Shown: positions 28,658 to 38,376 of the stretch, piece by piece
Layout: each line of letters starts with the position of its first letter
Numbering within the stretch: the first letter of the stretch is position 1
Assembly (NCBI GenBank): GCA_012103255.1
Contig: WLXD01000001.1
Span: 434,001 to 498,000, forward strand
Origin: Acidobacteriota bacterium
GTDB lineage: Bacteria > Acidobacteriota > UBA890 > WLXD01
Direction of reading: 5' to 3'
DNA length: 64,000 bases
Program-made: the position numbers and the translations under genes
The notes under the pieces: generated by a model
What the model saw: the letters and a program-made list of their open reading frames with translations, nothing else
What the model was told of the DNA's origin: nothing
The model's database searches: none

Positions 28658-28666
28658 CCGTTCGGG

Positions 28667-30178
28667 CTAGTCGTCCAACGCGAGTCGCAGTGCCACTGCT
28701 TCACGATCGTTGCGCAGCAGCAACACGTCGCCGACGAGCATGGGCGGATTCCAGGTCTTCCGGTTGAATACCGGCACTCGGTGCAGTTCGCGATGCGCCT
28801 CCGGCGTGGCTTCGACCAACACCACGGAGCCGTCTTCCGCCTGCACGATCAGGTAGCCGTTCGATACGAGTAGCTGCCCGTGCCCATAGCGTCCGCCCTT
28901 CCAGACCCGCTCACCATTGGCTGGGTCAATGCAGGTGAGCACGCCGTCATCCAGCCCGTAGACGTAGCCCTCGTGTTGCACGAAATTGGCGAACTTGGCT
29001 TTGAGTCGTGGGCTTTCCCACAGCGTTTCCACGCGAAGCTCTCCGCCCCCACGACGAACACCAAACAACTTCGCACCGCGGCCATATCCAGACGAGGCCA
29101 CGAGCAGGTTGCCGAGCTGGAGTGGCTGCGCCACGTTCGGCTGGCCGGCCTCCCATGGTGTTTCCCAGACGGTGGCGCCCGTCGCGGGGTCGTGAGCGCT
29201 GATGCTGGCCCCGTTGAACTGAATCACGTAGTCACGTCGGAAAAAGCGGGCCAGCTGCGGCGACGCATAGGAAGCGTTGTTCTTGTCGGAGCTCCAGCGG
29301 AACTCGCCGGTGAGCCGATCGTAGGCGACGAGATTCGGCGCGCCCGAGCCGCCGTTGACGATCACAAGATCCTCGTAGACGAGCGGCGACGTCGCGAAGC
29401 CCCAGCCGTGCGGGCGGCCACCCTGGTCTTCGATCACGTTCACCGACCAACGCAACTTCCCCGTTAACAACTCGACCGCACGCAGGTTGCCGGTAGCACC
29501 AACAGCCCAGACGGTGTCGCCCCAGATCGTCGGCGTGCCGCGCGGCCCCTCGCCCGCGACCACCGACTCATAGTGCGCGGGATCGTTGCGCGCCCAGACC
29601 ACTTCGCCGGTGTCGACCTTGTAGGCCATCAGCGCTTCCATGTCGCCGCGCTGCTCTTGGGTGATGGCCACGTTGCCGACGGCAGCGAACGAGCTCCAAC
29701 CCGCGCCGACGTCGCGGCGCCAGATTTCCTCCGGAGGGCTAGCGGCCCAATCCGGGTCCAGCCGAGTGTCGAAGGAACCGTTGCGTCGCGGCCCGAGAAA
29801 CTCCGGACTGTCGCCAGGCGTCGAGATGAAGTCGAACAGACTGGGCTTGTCTTCGAGGTCGTCCACCGGCTCCGGATTGTCGGCAAGACGCGACTGGAGC
29901 GTCGGGCGCAGGTCGCCGGACATGTTGGGCTCGAAGAGTGCCACCACTACGAGCGCCGCCGTGATGATCGCGAGCACCGCCTTCACGCGCACTGCGCGGC
30001 GTAGTCCCGAGCCGACCACAAACCAGACGAGGCAGGCGAGCAGGGCCACCACGGTGGCGGCCATGGTGGCGGTGACCTGGTCCTGGCGGCTGGCGACATC
30101 GCGGCCCCAGATGACACCCAGAGCGACTGCGTACGCCAACCCCCAAACCGACAGAACTATCCAGCGTCGATGCGGCAT
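28667..30178 (-). CDS. PQQ-binding-like beta-propeller membrane protein
   Basis: 503 residues. Three hydrophobic segments open the protein (WIVLSVWGLAYAVALGVIW, MAATVVALLACLVWFVVGSG and AVLAIITAALVVVALF, ending near residue 85). The rest is an eight-bladed PQQ-type beta-propeller made of repeats such as AYKVDTGEVVWA, AVELLTGKLRWS, AYDRLTGEFRWS, AHDPATGATVWE and CIDPANGERVWK. Such domains serve in BamB or as quinoprotein dehydrogenases; no catalytic dehydrogenase motif was found, so a BamB-like or scaffold role is possible. It is divergent from the first ADOP gene over 206 bases. Confidence 0.85.
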   Translation of the reverse strand: MPHRRWIVLSVWGLAYAVALGVIWGRDVASRQDQVTATMAATVVALLACLVWFVVGSGLRRAVRVKAVLAIITAALVVVALFEPNMSGDLRPTLQSRLADNPEPVDDLEDKPSLFDFISTPGDSPEFLGPRRNGSFDTRLDPDWAASPPEEIWRRDVGAGWSSFAAVGNVAITQEQRGDMEALMAYKVDTGEVVWARNDPAHYESVVAGEGPRGTPTIWGDTVWAVGATGNLRAVELLTGKLRWSVNVIEDQGGRPHGWGFATSPLVYEDLVIVNGGSGAPNLVAYDRLTGEFRWSSDKNNASYASPQLARFFRRDYVIQFNGASISAHDPATGATVWETPWEAGQPNVAQPLQLGNLLVASSGYGRGAKLFGVRRGGGELRVETLWESPRLKAKFANFVQHEGYVYGLDDGVLTCIDPANGERVWKGGRYGHGQLLVSNGYLIVQAEDGSVVLVEATPEAHRELHRVPVFNRKTWNPPMLVGDVLLLRNDREAVALRLALDD

Positions 30179-30271
30179 CCGTCGATGCTAACCCGTAGCG
30201 GCCCGGCCACGTGCCGCCTGTCCTGACGACGACAGGAGGAAGAAGGGGTTGAGTTGTGGAGGTCACATCGC

Positions 30272-30310
30272 TATTTTTAGCCAAGCCTAAATTAGTCAAG
30301 GCTAAAAATA
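30272..30310. promoter_or_regulatory. 39-bp near-palindrome upstream of first ADOP gene
   Basis: TATTTTTAGCC (30272-30282) and its exact complement GGCTAAAAATA (30300-30310) bracket a partly symmetric core. The site also reads as two direct copies, TTAGCCAAGCCTAA (30277-30290) and TTAGTCAAGGCTAA (30292-30305), offset by 15 bases. It is AT-rich and 75 bases before the ADOP start. A regulator binding a dyad is likely; no PadR gene adjoins. Confidence 0.6.
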
Positions 30311-30384
30311 TTCTCCAGCTTGAGCATTCACGAGTGAACCGCGCACGAGTGCCGACGACTGAGTGATCAAAAGGAGCGGACGAG

Positions 30385-32793
30385 ATGGCAACGGTAGGAC
30401 ACGATCTGAGAGTGGGATTCCGCGGCTTGCGGCGCGATTGGCTGGTGAATCTGGTGGCCGCGTTGTCACTGGCTCTAGCCCTCGCGGGCAACACCACGGT
30501 GTTCTCGGTGATCAACGCCGTGCTGTATCGCCCCCTGCCGTACCCTGATGCTCACCGCATCGTTCTCATGGGCGAACGCGAGGCCAGTGCGCCCCAGACG
30601 CTTACGGCGTCACCAGCGAACTTCCTCGACTGGGACGAACGCAACAGAGCGTTTGGTGACCTGGCTGGCTTTCAGCCTGGGCAGGCGAGTATCGGATTCG
30701 GCGATCGCCCCGTGACGTCGCCGTCTGCCAGGGTTTCGCCCATCTTCTTCGAGATCCTGGGCGCGAACCCCACGCGTGGTCGAACGTTCGTACCGTCCGA
30801 GGGTTTCCTCGGCGAGCATCGGGTGGCGATGGTCACCGAAACGCTTCTGGCCAACCGGTTCCCCGACTTGCCTGATCCCGTGGGCGCCACCGTGACGATC
30901 AATGGTGAAGCCCACACCCTGGTCGGCGTACTCCCCGCCGACTTCGAGTTCTTCCTGCCGGGCATTCATGTCTGGTTGCCGCTTGCGCTCGATCCCGCAG
31001 CGACCTCGCGCGACGAGCGCTCGGTGTTCGTTCTGGGCCGGCTGCTCGACGACGTCACCATGGAGCAGGCCAAGGAGAACATGGGTTCGATCTGGGACGA
31101 CCTTGTGGCGGAGTATCCGGAGTCGAACAGCGGCTACGTGATCGACGTCCTCAACTACCGGCACGAGATCCCGAATGACCAGGGTCGCGCTATGTTCGGG
31201 CTGGTGCAGGGCGCCGTGTTTTTCGTGCTTCTGATCGCGTGTGTGAACATCGCGAACCTACTGTCGGCGCGCGGTGAGCGCCGGCGTCGCGAAATCGCAC
31301 TCCGCGTCGTGCTCGGCGCCGGACGGTTTCACATTCTCCGTCAGCTGCTGGTCGAGAGCTTTCTGCTTGCCGCGTTGGCGGGTGCCGCAGGTATGTTCAT
31401 TGCCTGGATGACCGTTCGCGCGGCGGCAACGAGCTTCGCCGGTGCGGTGCCAGGTGCGTACGTTCCCGCGATGGAACCGTCGGTGCTTCTGTTCTCGCTG
31501 GCGGTGACCCTCGTAGCGGCGATCTTGTTCGGGCTTGTGCCCGCGGCTCAGGCGCTTCGCGTGGATCTCGCCGGAACCCTGAAAGAGGGCGGCCGTGGCG
31601 CCACCGGGGACGTCCGCAAGAAGTTCCTGTCTCGGGGTCTGGTTGTCGCTGAGATCGCGATGTCGCTTGTGCTCTTGGCCGGCGCCAGCATGATGGTCGA
31701 CGGCTTCCGCGGCGTACGCAACGCCGACCCGGGCTTCGACGACACCAATTTGCTCACCGTACCGATGTCGCTTCCCGTTGACGGTACGGATCGTCGCCTC
31801 AACATGGTTGCTGAACTCACCTCCGCGGCGAGCAGCATTCGCGGGGTGCGGACGGCAACCGTTGCCAGTGCGCTACCGCTCAATGTCTTCGCGACAACCG
31901 ACGCATTCACGATCGTCGGCCGCCCCCACGCCGAGGGCGACGCCCGTCCACGCGCACTGTGGGCCGCGACACCGCCCGACTATCTCGAGAGCCTCGCGAT
32001 TCCCATGGTCCGCGGTCGCTATTTCGACGATGGCGACCGCGATGACACCGGCGACGTCGCGGTGGTGAACGAAACGCTCGCGGAGCGCTTCTGGCCGGAG
32101 ACGGATCCGATCGGCGAGCGCATCGAGTTTCGAGGCAGGGTGCGCGAAATTGTCGGGATCATCGGCAACACACGCCAGTCTTTGATCTCGACCGACGTCG
32201 CCTCGCCAGGCTCAGAAAGCGTGATCTTCGTGCCGCTCGCGCAACAGATTGGCAGCGCGGTCTTCTTGCTGGTGCGCACGGGCGACGAGCCACACGCCTT
32301 CGACACCCCGCTTCGAGTCGGGCTGCAGAACGTTCACTCGCAGGTTGGCGTAGGTCGAATGCAGACGCTCGATGAAATCGTCGACCAGATGTTCGTGGGC
32401 ATCGACGCGGTCAACGTTTTACTCACTGCCTTCGGGTATCTGGCTCTATTTCTTGCGGCGATTGGAACCTACGGCGTGCTCGCCTACAACGTGGCTCAGC
32501 GGCGACAGGAAATCGGCGTACGCGTCGCAGTCGGCGCGCGGCGCGCCGATGTCGTACGGATGATTACGTGGCAGGGGCTCTCTCTTGGCCTGATCGGGGT
32601 CGCGATCGGCGCTCCATTCATTTGGATGCTCGTTCGGGCGTTGAACGCGGTGCTTCAGAACCTCGGCGTGGTCAACCCATTGACGGCCGTCGCAGTGGCC
32701 GTTGTTCTCCTGATTGCCACGGCGCTGGCGAGCTTCCTGCCGGCCCTGCGGGCATCTCGTATGGACCCGGTGACTGCATTGCGGCTCGACTGA
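30385..32793 (+). CDS. ADOP-type MacB/FtsX permease (1)
   Basis: An 802-residue membrane protein of two MacB-like periplasmic domains and FtsX permease parts, the acidobacterial duplicated orphan permease type. The start ATG 30385 follows AAGGAG at 30371-30376. The N-terminal helix ALSLALALAGNTTVFSVINA is followed by VLYRPLPYPD, a hallmark. The first FtsX region is near residue 270 (FFVLLIACVNIANLLSARGE and ALRVVLGAGRFHILRQLL), the second near residue 680 (LALFLAAIGTYGVLAYNVAQ, GVRVAVGARRADVVRMI). No ATPase gene adjoins. This copy lacks an adjacent PadR gene and the N-terminal cytoplasmic prefix seen in others. Physiological substrate unknown; relatives work in efflux or lipid and lipoprotein transport. 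Confidence 0.85.
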   Translation: MATVGHDLRVGFRGLRRDWLVNLVAALSLALALAGNTTVFSVINAVLYRPLPYPDAHRIVLMGEREASAPQTLTASPANFLDWDERNRAFGDLAGFQPGQASIGFGDRPVTSPSARVSPIFFEILGANPTRGRTFVPSEGFLGEHRVAMVTETLLANRFPDLPDPVGATVTINGEAHTLVGVLPADFEFFLPGIHVWLPLALDPAATSRDERSVFVLGRLLDDVTMEQAKENMGSIWDDLVAEYPESNSGYVIDVLNYRHEIPNDQGRAMFGLVQGAVFFVLLIACVNIANLLSARGERRRREIALRVVLGAGRFHILRQLLVESFLLAALAGAAGMFIAWMTVRAAATSFAGAVPGAYVPAMEPSVLLFSLAVTLVAAILFGLVPAAQALRVDLAGTLKEGGRGATGDVRKKFLSRGLVVAEIAMSLVLLAGASMMVDGFRGVRNADPGFDDTNLLTVPMSLPVDGTDRRLNMVAELTSAASSIRGVRTATVASALPLNVFATTDAFTIVGRPHAEGDARPRALWAATPPDYLESLAIPMVRGRYFDDGDRDDTGDVAVVNETLAERFWPETDPIGERIEFRGRVREIVGIIGNTRQSLISTDVASPGSESVIFVPLAQQIGSAVFLLVRTGDEPHAFDTPLRVGLQNVHSQVGVGRMQTLDEIVDQMFVGIDAVNVLLTAFGYLALFLAAIGTYGVLAYNVAQRRQEIGVRVAVGARRADVVRMITWQGLSLGLIGVAIGAPFIWMLVRALNAVLQNLGVVNPLTAVAVAVVLLIATALASFLPALRASRMDPVTALRLD

Positions 32794-32806
32794 CCAACTC
32801 GGGCAA

Positions 32807-35478
32807 CTAGCCGCGCAATGCCTCCGCCGGGTCCACGCGCGCGGCGCGGAGTGCGGGTATCAACGAGGCCAGAATCGCCACGATCGCGATCACCACGATG
32901 GCGCCCACAAACGTGGCCGGATCGCGCGGTGCGACCTCGAACAGCACGCTGTCCAGCCAGCCGGCCAGCGCAATCGCGCCCGCAGTGCCTGCCGCCACGC
33001 CAAAGGCAGCGAGCACAAGGCCCGTGCCCACGTTGAGCCGAAGGATGTCGCCTCTGGCGGCCCCAGCGCCATGCGCACGCCGGTTTCGTGATGCCGCTGC
33101 CGCACCAGGTACGCGAGCACGCTGTAGATGCCGGCGGCCGACAGTAGCAGCGCAACCGCGGCGAGCGAACTCATGAGGAGGAGAATGAACCGGGCGTCCG
33201 CACGTGCATCGGCAACAAGAGCTTCCAGTGGCCGCACGGTGTGGATCGGGCGCCCGGTTCCCGCGGCGTGTAACGCGCCGCGGATGGCTGTTGTGAGGTC
33301 CGCTGAGTCGCGGTCACTGCGAACGAGCAACGACATTGTCCCGCGCGGGGACGAGCTGTACGGGATCCACACTTCGGGCATGGGTATCGTCCTGCCGTCC
33401 ACGACCTTGGGGTGCTCCATGACGCCGATGATCTCCATCACCGGATCGAGGCTCGGCGACTCGATCATCACCTTGAAACGCTTGCCGATCGGGCTCTCGC
33501 CCGGCCAGGCCTCCTCTGCGAGAACGTGATCGATCACGGCGACTGGCCTGTTCTCTTCCAGGTCAGCCGCGCTGATGTCCCTCCCGCTGATGAGCCTTGC
33601 GCCGATGGCTTCGACGGTTCCCGGAAACACCCAGCGATAATCCGCAGTCGTGCCGTTCCACTCATCGGTTGAATCCACGTCAGCCGAGTAGCTCGAACGG
33701 AAACCGCGGCCGTTAAGCGGTGTCTCGTGCATCCCTCCGACGGCGGCCACACCGGGCAACGCGGCGATTTCGTTCATCGCGTTCTGGAAGGTCAACCAGC
33801 GCTCCTCACGCGGAATGGACGGCGTATCGAGCGGCGCCCGTAGCGAGAGAACGTTCGTAGGGTCGAAACCGAGATCGACGGACTGGAGTTGCTGCATGGT
33901 GCGAATGAGCAGGCCGGCGCCGACGAGTAGCACGACCGAAAACGCGACCTGCGCCACCACGAGTCCGTTGCGAGAGCGGCTGCGGATTGCCCCGCCGGTG
34001 CGTCCGCCTCGGCGCAGCACGTCGGCGGCTTCGGCGCGCGATCCCTGCCATGCCGGCAGCAGTCCGAAGGCCAAACAAGCGATGAAAGTCAGAGCGACAG
34101 CGAAAGCGAGCACGGTGCTGTCGATGTTGACGTTCTCGACGCGAGGCAAATTACCGGGCTGTACAGCGAGCAACGTACGTAGGGCAAAGCGAGCCGACAG
34201 CACGCCCAGAACGCCTGCGAGACTCGCCACCACCAGGCTCTCCACCATGACCTGCGTGAGCACGCGGAAGCGGTGCGCGCCGAGCGCCTGACGCACTGCG
34301 AGTTCCTTGGCGCGTGAAAGGGTGCTCGCCAGGAGCAGCCCCGCCGCGTTGTTGCAGGCGATGAGGAGCACGAGTCCGACGGCGCCGAACAGGATCATGA
34401 GCGCTGGTCGCACGGGGGCAACGAGATCATCGTGCAGCGGATGTAGGTCGAAGCGGATGCCAGCGTTCTCGTACACCGCAGGGAAGTCGCGGACCATCGC
34501 TTCACCGAGCTGTGCGATTTCGGCCTTCGCCGAGGCGAACGTGGCGCCCGGCTCCAGGCGCACGAGGGTGCGGTATCCCCAGAAGTTGCGGAATTCCGGG
34601 TCGAGGATCATCTGCATCCAGACGTCGACCTCGGCGGTCACGCCGCCACCGCGACCCAGGAGCAACTCGAAGCCAGGCGGCAGCACACCGATCACCGTGA
34701 AGAGGTTGCCGTTGATCACCGTCGTATCGCCGACGAGCGTCGGGTCCGCACCGAAGTGGTCGGACCACAGGCGATGACTGATCACCGCAACGCGTTCTTC
34801 AAGGTCGGACTCGACAAACGCGCGCCCCAGCGCTGGCTCGACGCCGAGGAGGTCGAAGAGGCCAGGTGTGGCAGTCGTCGCCTGCGCTGAGATCATCTCG
34901 GACCCTTCGCCGAGCGTGGCGGTGAATTCGCGGTTCACGGCCTCGATGCCGGCAGCGGAACCAAGCCCCTCACGCAGATCGACCACCTCGGCTTGCGATA
35001 TCCCGGGGTGAGCCACCAGGCCGCTGAGATCGATTCGTACCAGCCCGAGGCGCTCGGGATCTTCGTAGGGCAAAGGCTGGAGCAGCAGACCGTTCACCAC
35101 GGAGAAGATCGCGATTGCCGGACCGATTCCAATGGTCAGAAAGAGCACGATCGTCGCCGTGAATCCGGGTCGCCGCGCAAGATGTCGCACCGCATTCTTG
35201 ATGTCGTCCAGAACCATGCTCATCGAGGGCCTCGGGGGGGGGAGTTCGGGAGTGGGGCCGGAGCCGTGGGGGCGCACGGGTGCGGTCGGTGAGCGACGTT
35301 CGCGCCTCCGTTCCAGCAGCAGCGCGAGCGAGACTTCGGCGACCTGTCGCCAGTACCAGAGAAAACCGCGCCAGCGGGAGGACGGGTAGCGCGCGCCGCG
35401 TGCTTCGTCCAACTCGGCGGCGATGGCGAATTCTTCCGCCGGCAGAGCCTGGTGGAGCAGCCAGCGGCCGACGCTCAC
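32807..35478 (-). pseudogene. ADOP-type permease (2), single-base frameshift
   Basis: The GTG at 35478 overlaps the stop of the upstream PadR (GTGA) and starts an 'ADOP prefix' segment: VGRWLLHQALPAEEFAIAAE and FLWYWRQVAEVSLALLLERR. The permease proper begins with VLDDIKNAVRHLARRPGFTA. The reading frame is broken near the C-terminus: after GVRMALG it continues PPEATSFG and stops at 32890, whereas the family continuation AARGDILRLNVGTG (then LVLAAFGVAAGTAGAIALAG, ending ALRAARVDPAEALRG) is in the next frame down to 32807. The change fits loss of one base in the run CCCC at 33061-33064. Corrected length is about 890 residues. It may be a sequencing error or a true pseudogene. Confidence 0.8.
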
Positions 35479-35807
35479 CGCCGCTCCAGGATGGGCTGGA
35501 GGCCGTCCCACATGCTGAGCATGCGGTCGCGTGAGCTCGCGAGCATGTTCACACCCGCCGAGGTCACGCTGAAATAGCGCCGCGCTCGACCGCCCTGCAC
35601 CGGCTCGGGGTCGGAAATCCGCGCGGTGACCAATTCCTTACGTCGCAGTCGGCGTAGTGCCACGTACACCGCAGCGGGCGCCACCTCGCGACCGGTGCGC
35701 TCACTGATCTCTCCGATGATCGGTACGCCGTAGGCGTCGTCGCCCAGATGAAGGATCGCCAGCAACACGAACTCTTCGATCTCGCCAAGTGTTTCGTTGG
35801 GGTTCAT
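35475..35807 (-). CDS. PadR-family transcriptional regulator (for ADOP 2)
   Basis: 110 residues of a winged-helix PadR regulator: LGEIEEFVLLAILHLGDDAY, GVPIIGEISERTGREVAPAA, then VYVALRRLRRKELVTAR with the typical second winged strand RARRYFSVTSAGVNML. PadR proteins repress neighbouring genes by binding as dimers. The ADOP gene begins inside its stop (GTGA overlap). The dyad TCAGTTAAGTAAACTGA (35820-35836) lies 13 bases before the ATG and is a likely self-operator. Confidence 0.92.
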   Translation of the reverse strand: MNPNETLGEIEEFVLLAILHLGDDAYGVPIIGEISERTGREVAPAAVYVALRRLRRKELVTARISDPEPVQGGRARRYFSVTSAGVNMLASSRDRMLSMWDGLQPILERR

Positions 35808-35819
35808 TATTTAGTTAAT

Positions 35820-35836
35820 TCAGTTAAGTAAACTGA
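35820..35836. promoter_or_regulatory. Dyad upstream of PadR for ADOP 2
   Basis: TCAGTT-AAGTA-AACTGA: perfect 6-base arms around a 5-base spacer. A further AGTTAA copy sits at 35813-35818. It is AT-rich in a GC-rich region and lies just before the PadR start, so it may be the self-operator. Confidence 0.5.
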
Positions 35837-35933
35837 GGACACTATAGCGAGGCGAACCGTTGGACCGCAAGGACGCGTCGTACCCAGCGTCGGTGTCCTT
35901 GCCTCAAGCGGCGTTGCCACGCACCATCGACCT

Positions 35934-36785
35934 ATGACTTTGATTGCACCCGATCTCCCCGCGGCCGAACGTCTCCGGCGCCAGCGAATCTTCGAGTCGC
36001 CGCTCGTCGATATCGGCGTGTTCAGCGCACCGGCGAAGAGTCGATATTTCGGCCCCCAGGCGCCCCCGGGTCATTTCACCGTGGCCTTCCCCTCAACAGC
36101 GGTAGGGATCAGGTCTGCACTGGGTTCGGACTTCGTCACCGATCGCAATCTCGTGACCTACTACGAGCCCAGCGATGCCTACGAACGCATCCTCGTGGAT
36201 CCTCGCGGTGACAACTGCACGTTCTTCGCGCCGTCGGCGGAACTCGTTCAGGAGTTTGCGAGCGCGGCCGGCCTGCAGCGCGGCGGTGGTCGGATTTTCG
36301 GCAAGGCATTTGGGCAGAGCGACACAGCGACCTTTCATCGGCAGCGCCGGCTCGTCGACGCGTTGCGCACTGGTCCCGCGCCGGTCGACTGGGTGGAGCA
36401 GGAAGCCCTGCTGGTGCTGGACGGGCTGGCGGGCCAGGCGAGGTCATCGACCCGATCGAACGTCACTCCTGCCGCGCGGCGACACGCGCGTCGGGCTCGC
36501 GAGTATCTCGCTTGCCACTACGCGAACGCCCCAGACCTGAGCGCGATTGCCGACGCTGCGGGCTGCTCGGTTTTTCACCTCAGCCGGAGTTTCAAAGCGG
36601 AGTACGGCTACACGGTGCACGCCTATCGGGTCGAACTCGCGCTGCGTGACGCTCACGATCAGGTGATGGATGGCGGGCGACGGCTGACCGACGTCGCATG
36701 TGACCTCGGCTTTTCCAGCCATAGCCACCTCACCGCGACGTTCGCGCGCCGCTTCGGGGTCTTGCCGTCACGACTGCGCGGCTGA
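35934..36785 (+). CDS. AraC-family transcriptional regulator
   Basis: 283 residues. The C-terminal part is the two-helix-turn-helix DNA-binding domain: AREYLACHYANAPDLSAIAD then AAGCSVFHLSRSFKAEYGYT, followed by ALRDAHDQVMDGGRRLTDVA and CDLGFSSHSHLTATFARRFG. The N-terminal half is a possible cupin-like sensor (about 10-150), not recognised in detail. It is divergent from PadR over about 126 bases, and an AAA ATPase gene follows after 21 bases on the same strand. Target genes are unknown; control of the neighbouring ATPase is possible. Confidence 0.9.
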   Translation: MTLIAPDLPAAERLRRQRIFESPLVDIGVFSAPAKSRYFGPQAPPGHFTVAFPSTAVGIRSALGSDFVTDRNLVTYYEPSDAYERILVDPRGDNCTFFAPSAELVQEFASAAGLQRGGGRIFGKAFGQSDTATFHRQRRLVDALRTGPAPVDWVEQEALLVLDGLAGQARSSTRSNVTPAARRHARRAREYLACHYANAPDLSAIADAAGCSVFHLSRSFKAEYGYTVHAYRVELALRDAHDQVMDGGRRLTDVACDLGFSSHSHLTATFARRFGVLPSRLRG

Positions 36786-36806
36786 TCTTGTGGCACGCTC
36801 GCCACG

Positions 36807-37619
36807 ATGAACCCGCTTCGTGAAGTCCGAATCAACCGCGCCGCGATCCAGTCGCCCGATGAGTACCCGTTTCACGTGCCGGCGCTCCGTGCGCTCGAAG
36901 CGCTCGAGTTCACGAGTCCCGTTACGTTTCTCGTTGGCGAGAATGGTTCGGGGAAGTCGACCTTCGTCGAGGCTCTAGCTTGGGCGAGTGAGCGCGTTGC
37001 CGCGGGCAGCGAGGCAGTTGATCTTGATGAAACGCTCAACCACGTGCGGCCGCTACGCGAAATTATGCGGCTCATCTGGGGGCGGCGCACGGGTCGCGGG
37101 TTCTTCCTGCGCGCCGAGGACTTCTTTGGCTTCGTCAATCGAACGAAGCTCGAACTGGCGGAACTCGAGACGGAGATCACGCGGGTACGCACAGAGCACG
37201 CAGACCTCCCCGAAGTCGAACTCTCGCGGCGTTGTGCGCCCTACACGAAGTCGATCATGGAGCTTCGCGCGCGCTATGGCGCCGACCCCGATGCCCGGTC
37301 GCATGGCGAGCAGTTCCTCAACTTCTTTCAGCAGCGACTCGCCCCCGGCGGCTTCTACATCCTCGATGAGCCGGAAGCTCCGCTATCGCCGATGCGTCAA
37401 CTCTCGCTTCTGGCGATCCTGGGCGACGCGGTGCGCGAGGGTCGAAGCCAGTTCGTGATCTGCACGCACTCGCCGATCCTGATGGCAGCCCCGGGAGCGC
37501 AGATCCTGAGTTTCGATTCGAGTCCGATCGCGCCGATTCCCTACGACGAGACCGAGCACGTCTCGCTCACTCGCGACTTCCTCAATCGCCCCGAGGCGTT
37601 TCTCCGCCACCTTCAGTAG
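36807..37619 (+). CDS. AAA/ABC-class ATPase
   Basis: 270 residues, an ABC-class P-loop ATPase of the AAA_21/23-like group. Walker A is GENGSGKSTF near residue 43; Walker B is FYILDEPEAPLSP near 190, and the signature-like segment SHGEQFLNFF lies before it. The D-loop and His switch are in ICTHSPILM. There is a short helical insert between Walker A and the signature (about 100-130). Not the MacB-type transporter ATPase, because Walker A is followed by a large insert and no transporter signature LSGGQ is seen. It follows an AraC gene and converges with a cytochrome gene. Function unknown. Confidence 0.85.
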   Translation: MNPLREVRINRAAIQSPDEYPFHVPALRALEALEFTSPVTFLVGENGSGKSTFVEALAWASERVAAGSEAVDLDETLNHVRPLREIMRLIWGRRTGRGFFLRAEDFFGFVNRTKLELAELETEITRVRTEHADLPEVELSRRCAPYTKSIMELRARYGADPDARSHGEQFLNFFQQRLAPGGFYILDEPEAPLSPMRQLSLLAILGDAVREGRSQFVICTHSPILMAAPGAQILSFDSSPIAPIPYDETEHVSLTRDFLNRPEAFLRHLQ

Positions 37620-37629
37620 TGCGGCACGC

Positions 37630-38370
37630 CTACCGGTCTCCAAGTGCCGGGTAGAACTGGGCGAATACGTCGTCCACCTCGCCATGCTCGAGGTGGCAAT
37701 CGTTGCAGCTGGAGCTGCGCACCCGGCGCGCGAGGCCATCTGCGGCGAGATTGAAGTAGGCCCAACCGTCGAAGCGCGCGGAGTCTTTGACTGCCAGATG
37801 GGTGCCGCGCAGGTTGCCCGCAAACCATCCGTCGGTGGCGATCGACACGCCCGACGTGGGCTCGCGCATGTCGAGGGCGAAGGTCGTGCCTTCACGGAAG
37901 GTGCCCGTCTCCAGGAAGTGATCGAACGCGCCCGGCTCCATGTAGACATGGGTGAAGATGCCGGGGGACTCGTCGTGTCGCGCTGCCGGCAGCGTGTCTT
38001 CCCCATACGCCAGCCCCGTGGCACCGCCGACGAAGGTCCATTGAGCGTAGTCCGCGGGGACTCGGAGGTGGCCAGCGTCCGTGAACTGCGGGGCGAACAT
38101 GGCCGAGGCGCCGGTTGCCGATCGGGCAGAGGCTCGCTCGGTGGCCTGTAGCCAGGCTGCACCGGCGGCCGTGCGTCGTTCGAGTTGATCAGCGTTCAGG
38201 CCGGGCGCGCCCGAGGCCAGGGAGAACCCGACCCGAGCACCTGCGTCGAGTGCTGCGATCACCCCGGCCTTGAGGAAGCCGTAGCCGAAAACCAGGGTCG
38301 CCAGGACCAGGGTGATCGCACCCAGACGACGTCGTGACGCGTTGCCACTACGCTCGCGCGGGAAATCCAT
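37630..38370 (-). CDS. Cytochrome P460 family protein, membrane-anchored
   Basis: 246 residues. After a basic start comes one membrane helix (LGAITLVLATLVFGYGFLKA). The P460 domain (about 105-240) shows RVPADYAQWTFVGGAT, HVYMEPGAFDHFLETGTFRE and the single heme-binding CNDCH near the C-terminus. Relatives bind a modified c-type heme and some oxidise hydroxylamine; here activity is unproven. It lies 6 bases downstream of the third ADOP gene on the same strand, so it may be co-transcribed. Located on the outer face of the inner membrane. Confidence 0.85.
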   Translation of the reverse strand: MDFPRERSGNASRRRLGAITLVLATLVFGYGFLKAGVIAALDAGARVGFSLASGAPGLNADQLERRTAAGAAWLQATERASARSATGASAMFAPQFTDAGHLRVPADYAQWTFVGGATGLAYGEDTLPAARHDESPGIFTHVYMEPGAFDHFLETGTFREGTTFALDMREPTSGVSIATDGWFAGNLRGTHLAVKDSARFDGWAYFNLAADGLARRVRSSSCNDCHLEHGEVDDVFAQFYPALGDR

Positions 38371-38376
38371 CGGCCG

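Noticed and set aside
36807-37619. ATPase partner of the ADOP permeases
   Set aside because: It lacks the transporter signature LSGGQ and has a large insert; it looks like an SMC/RecF-related AAA protein.
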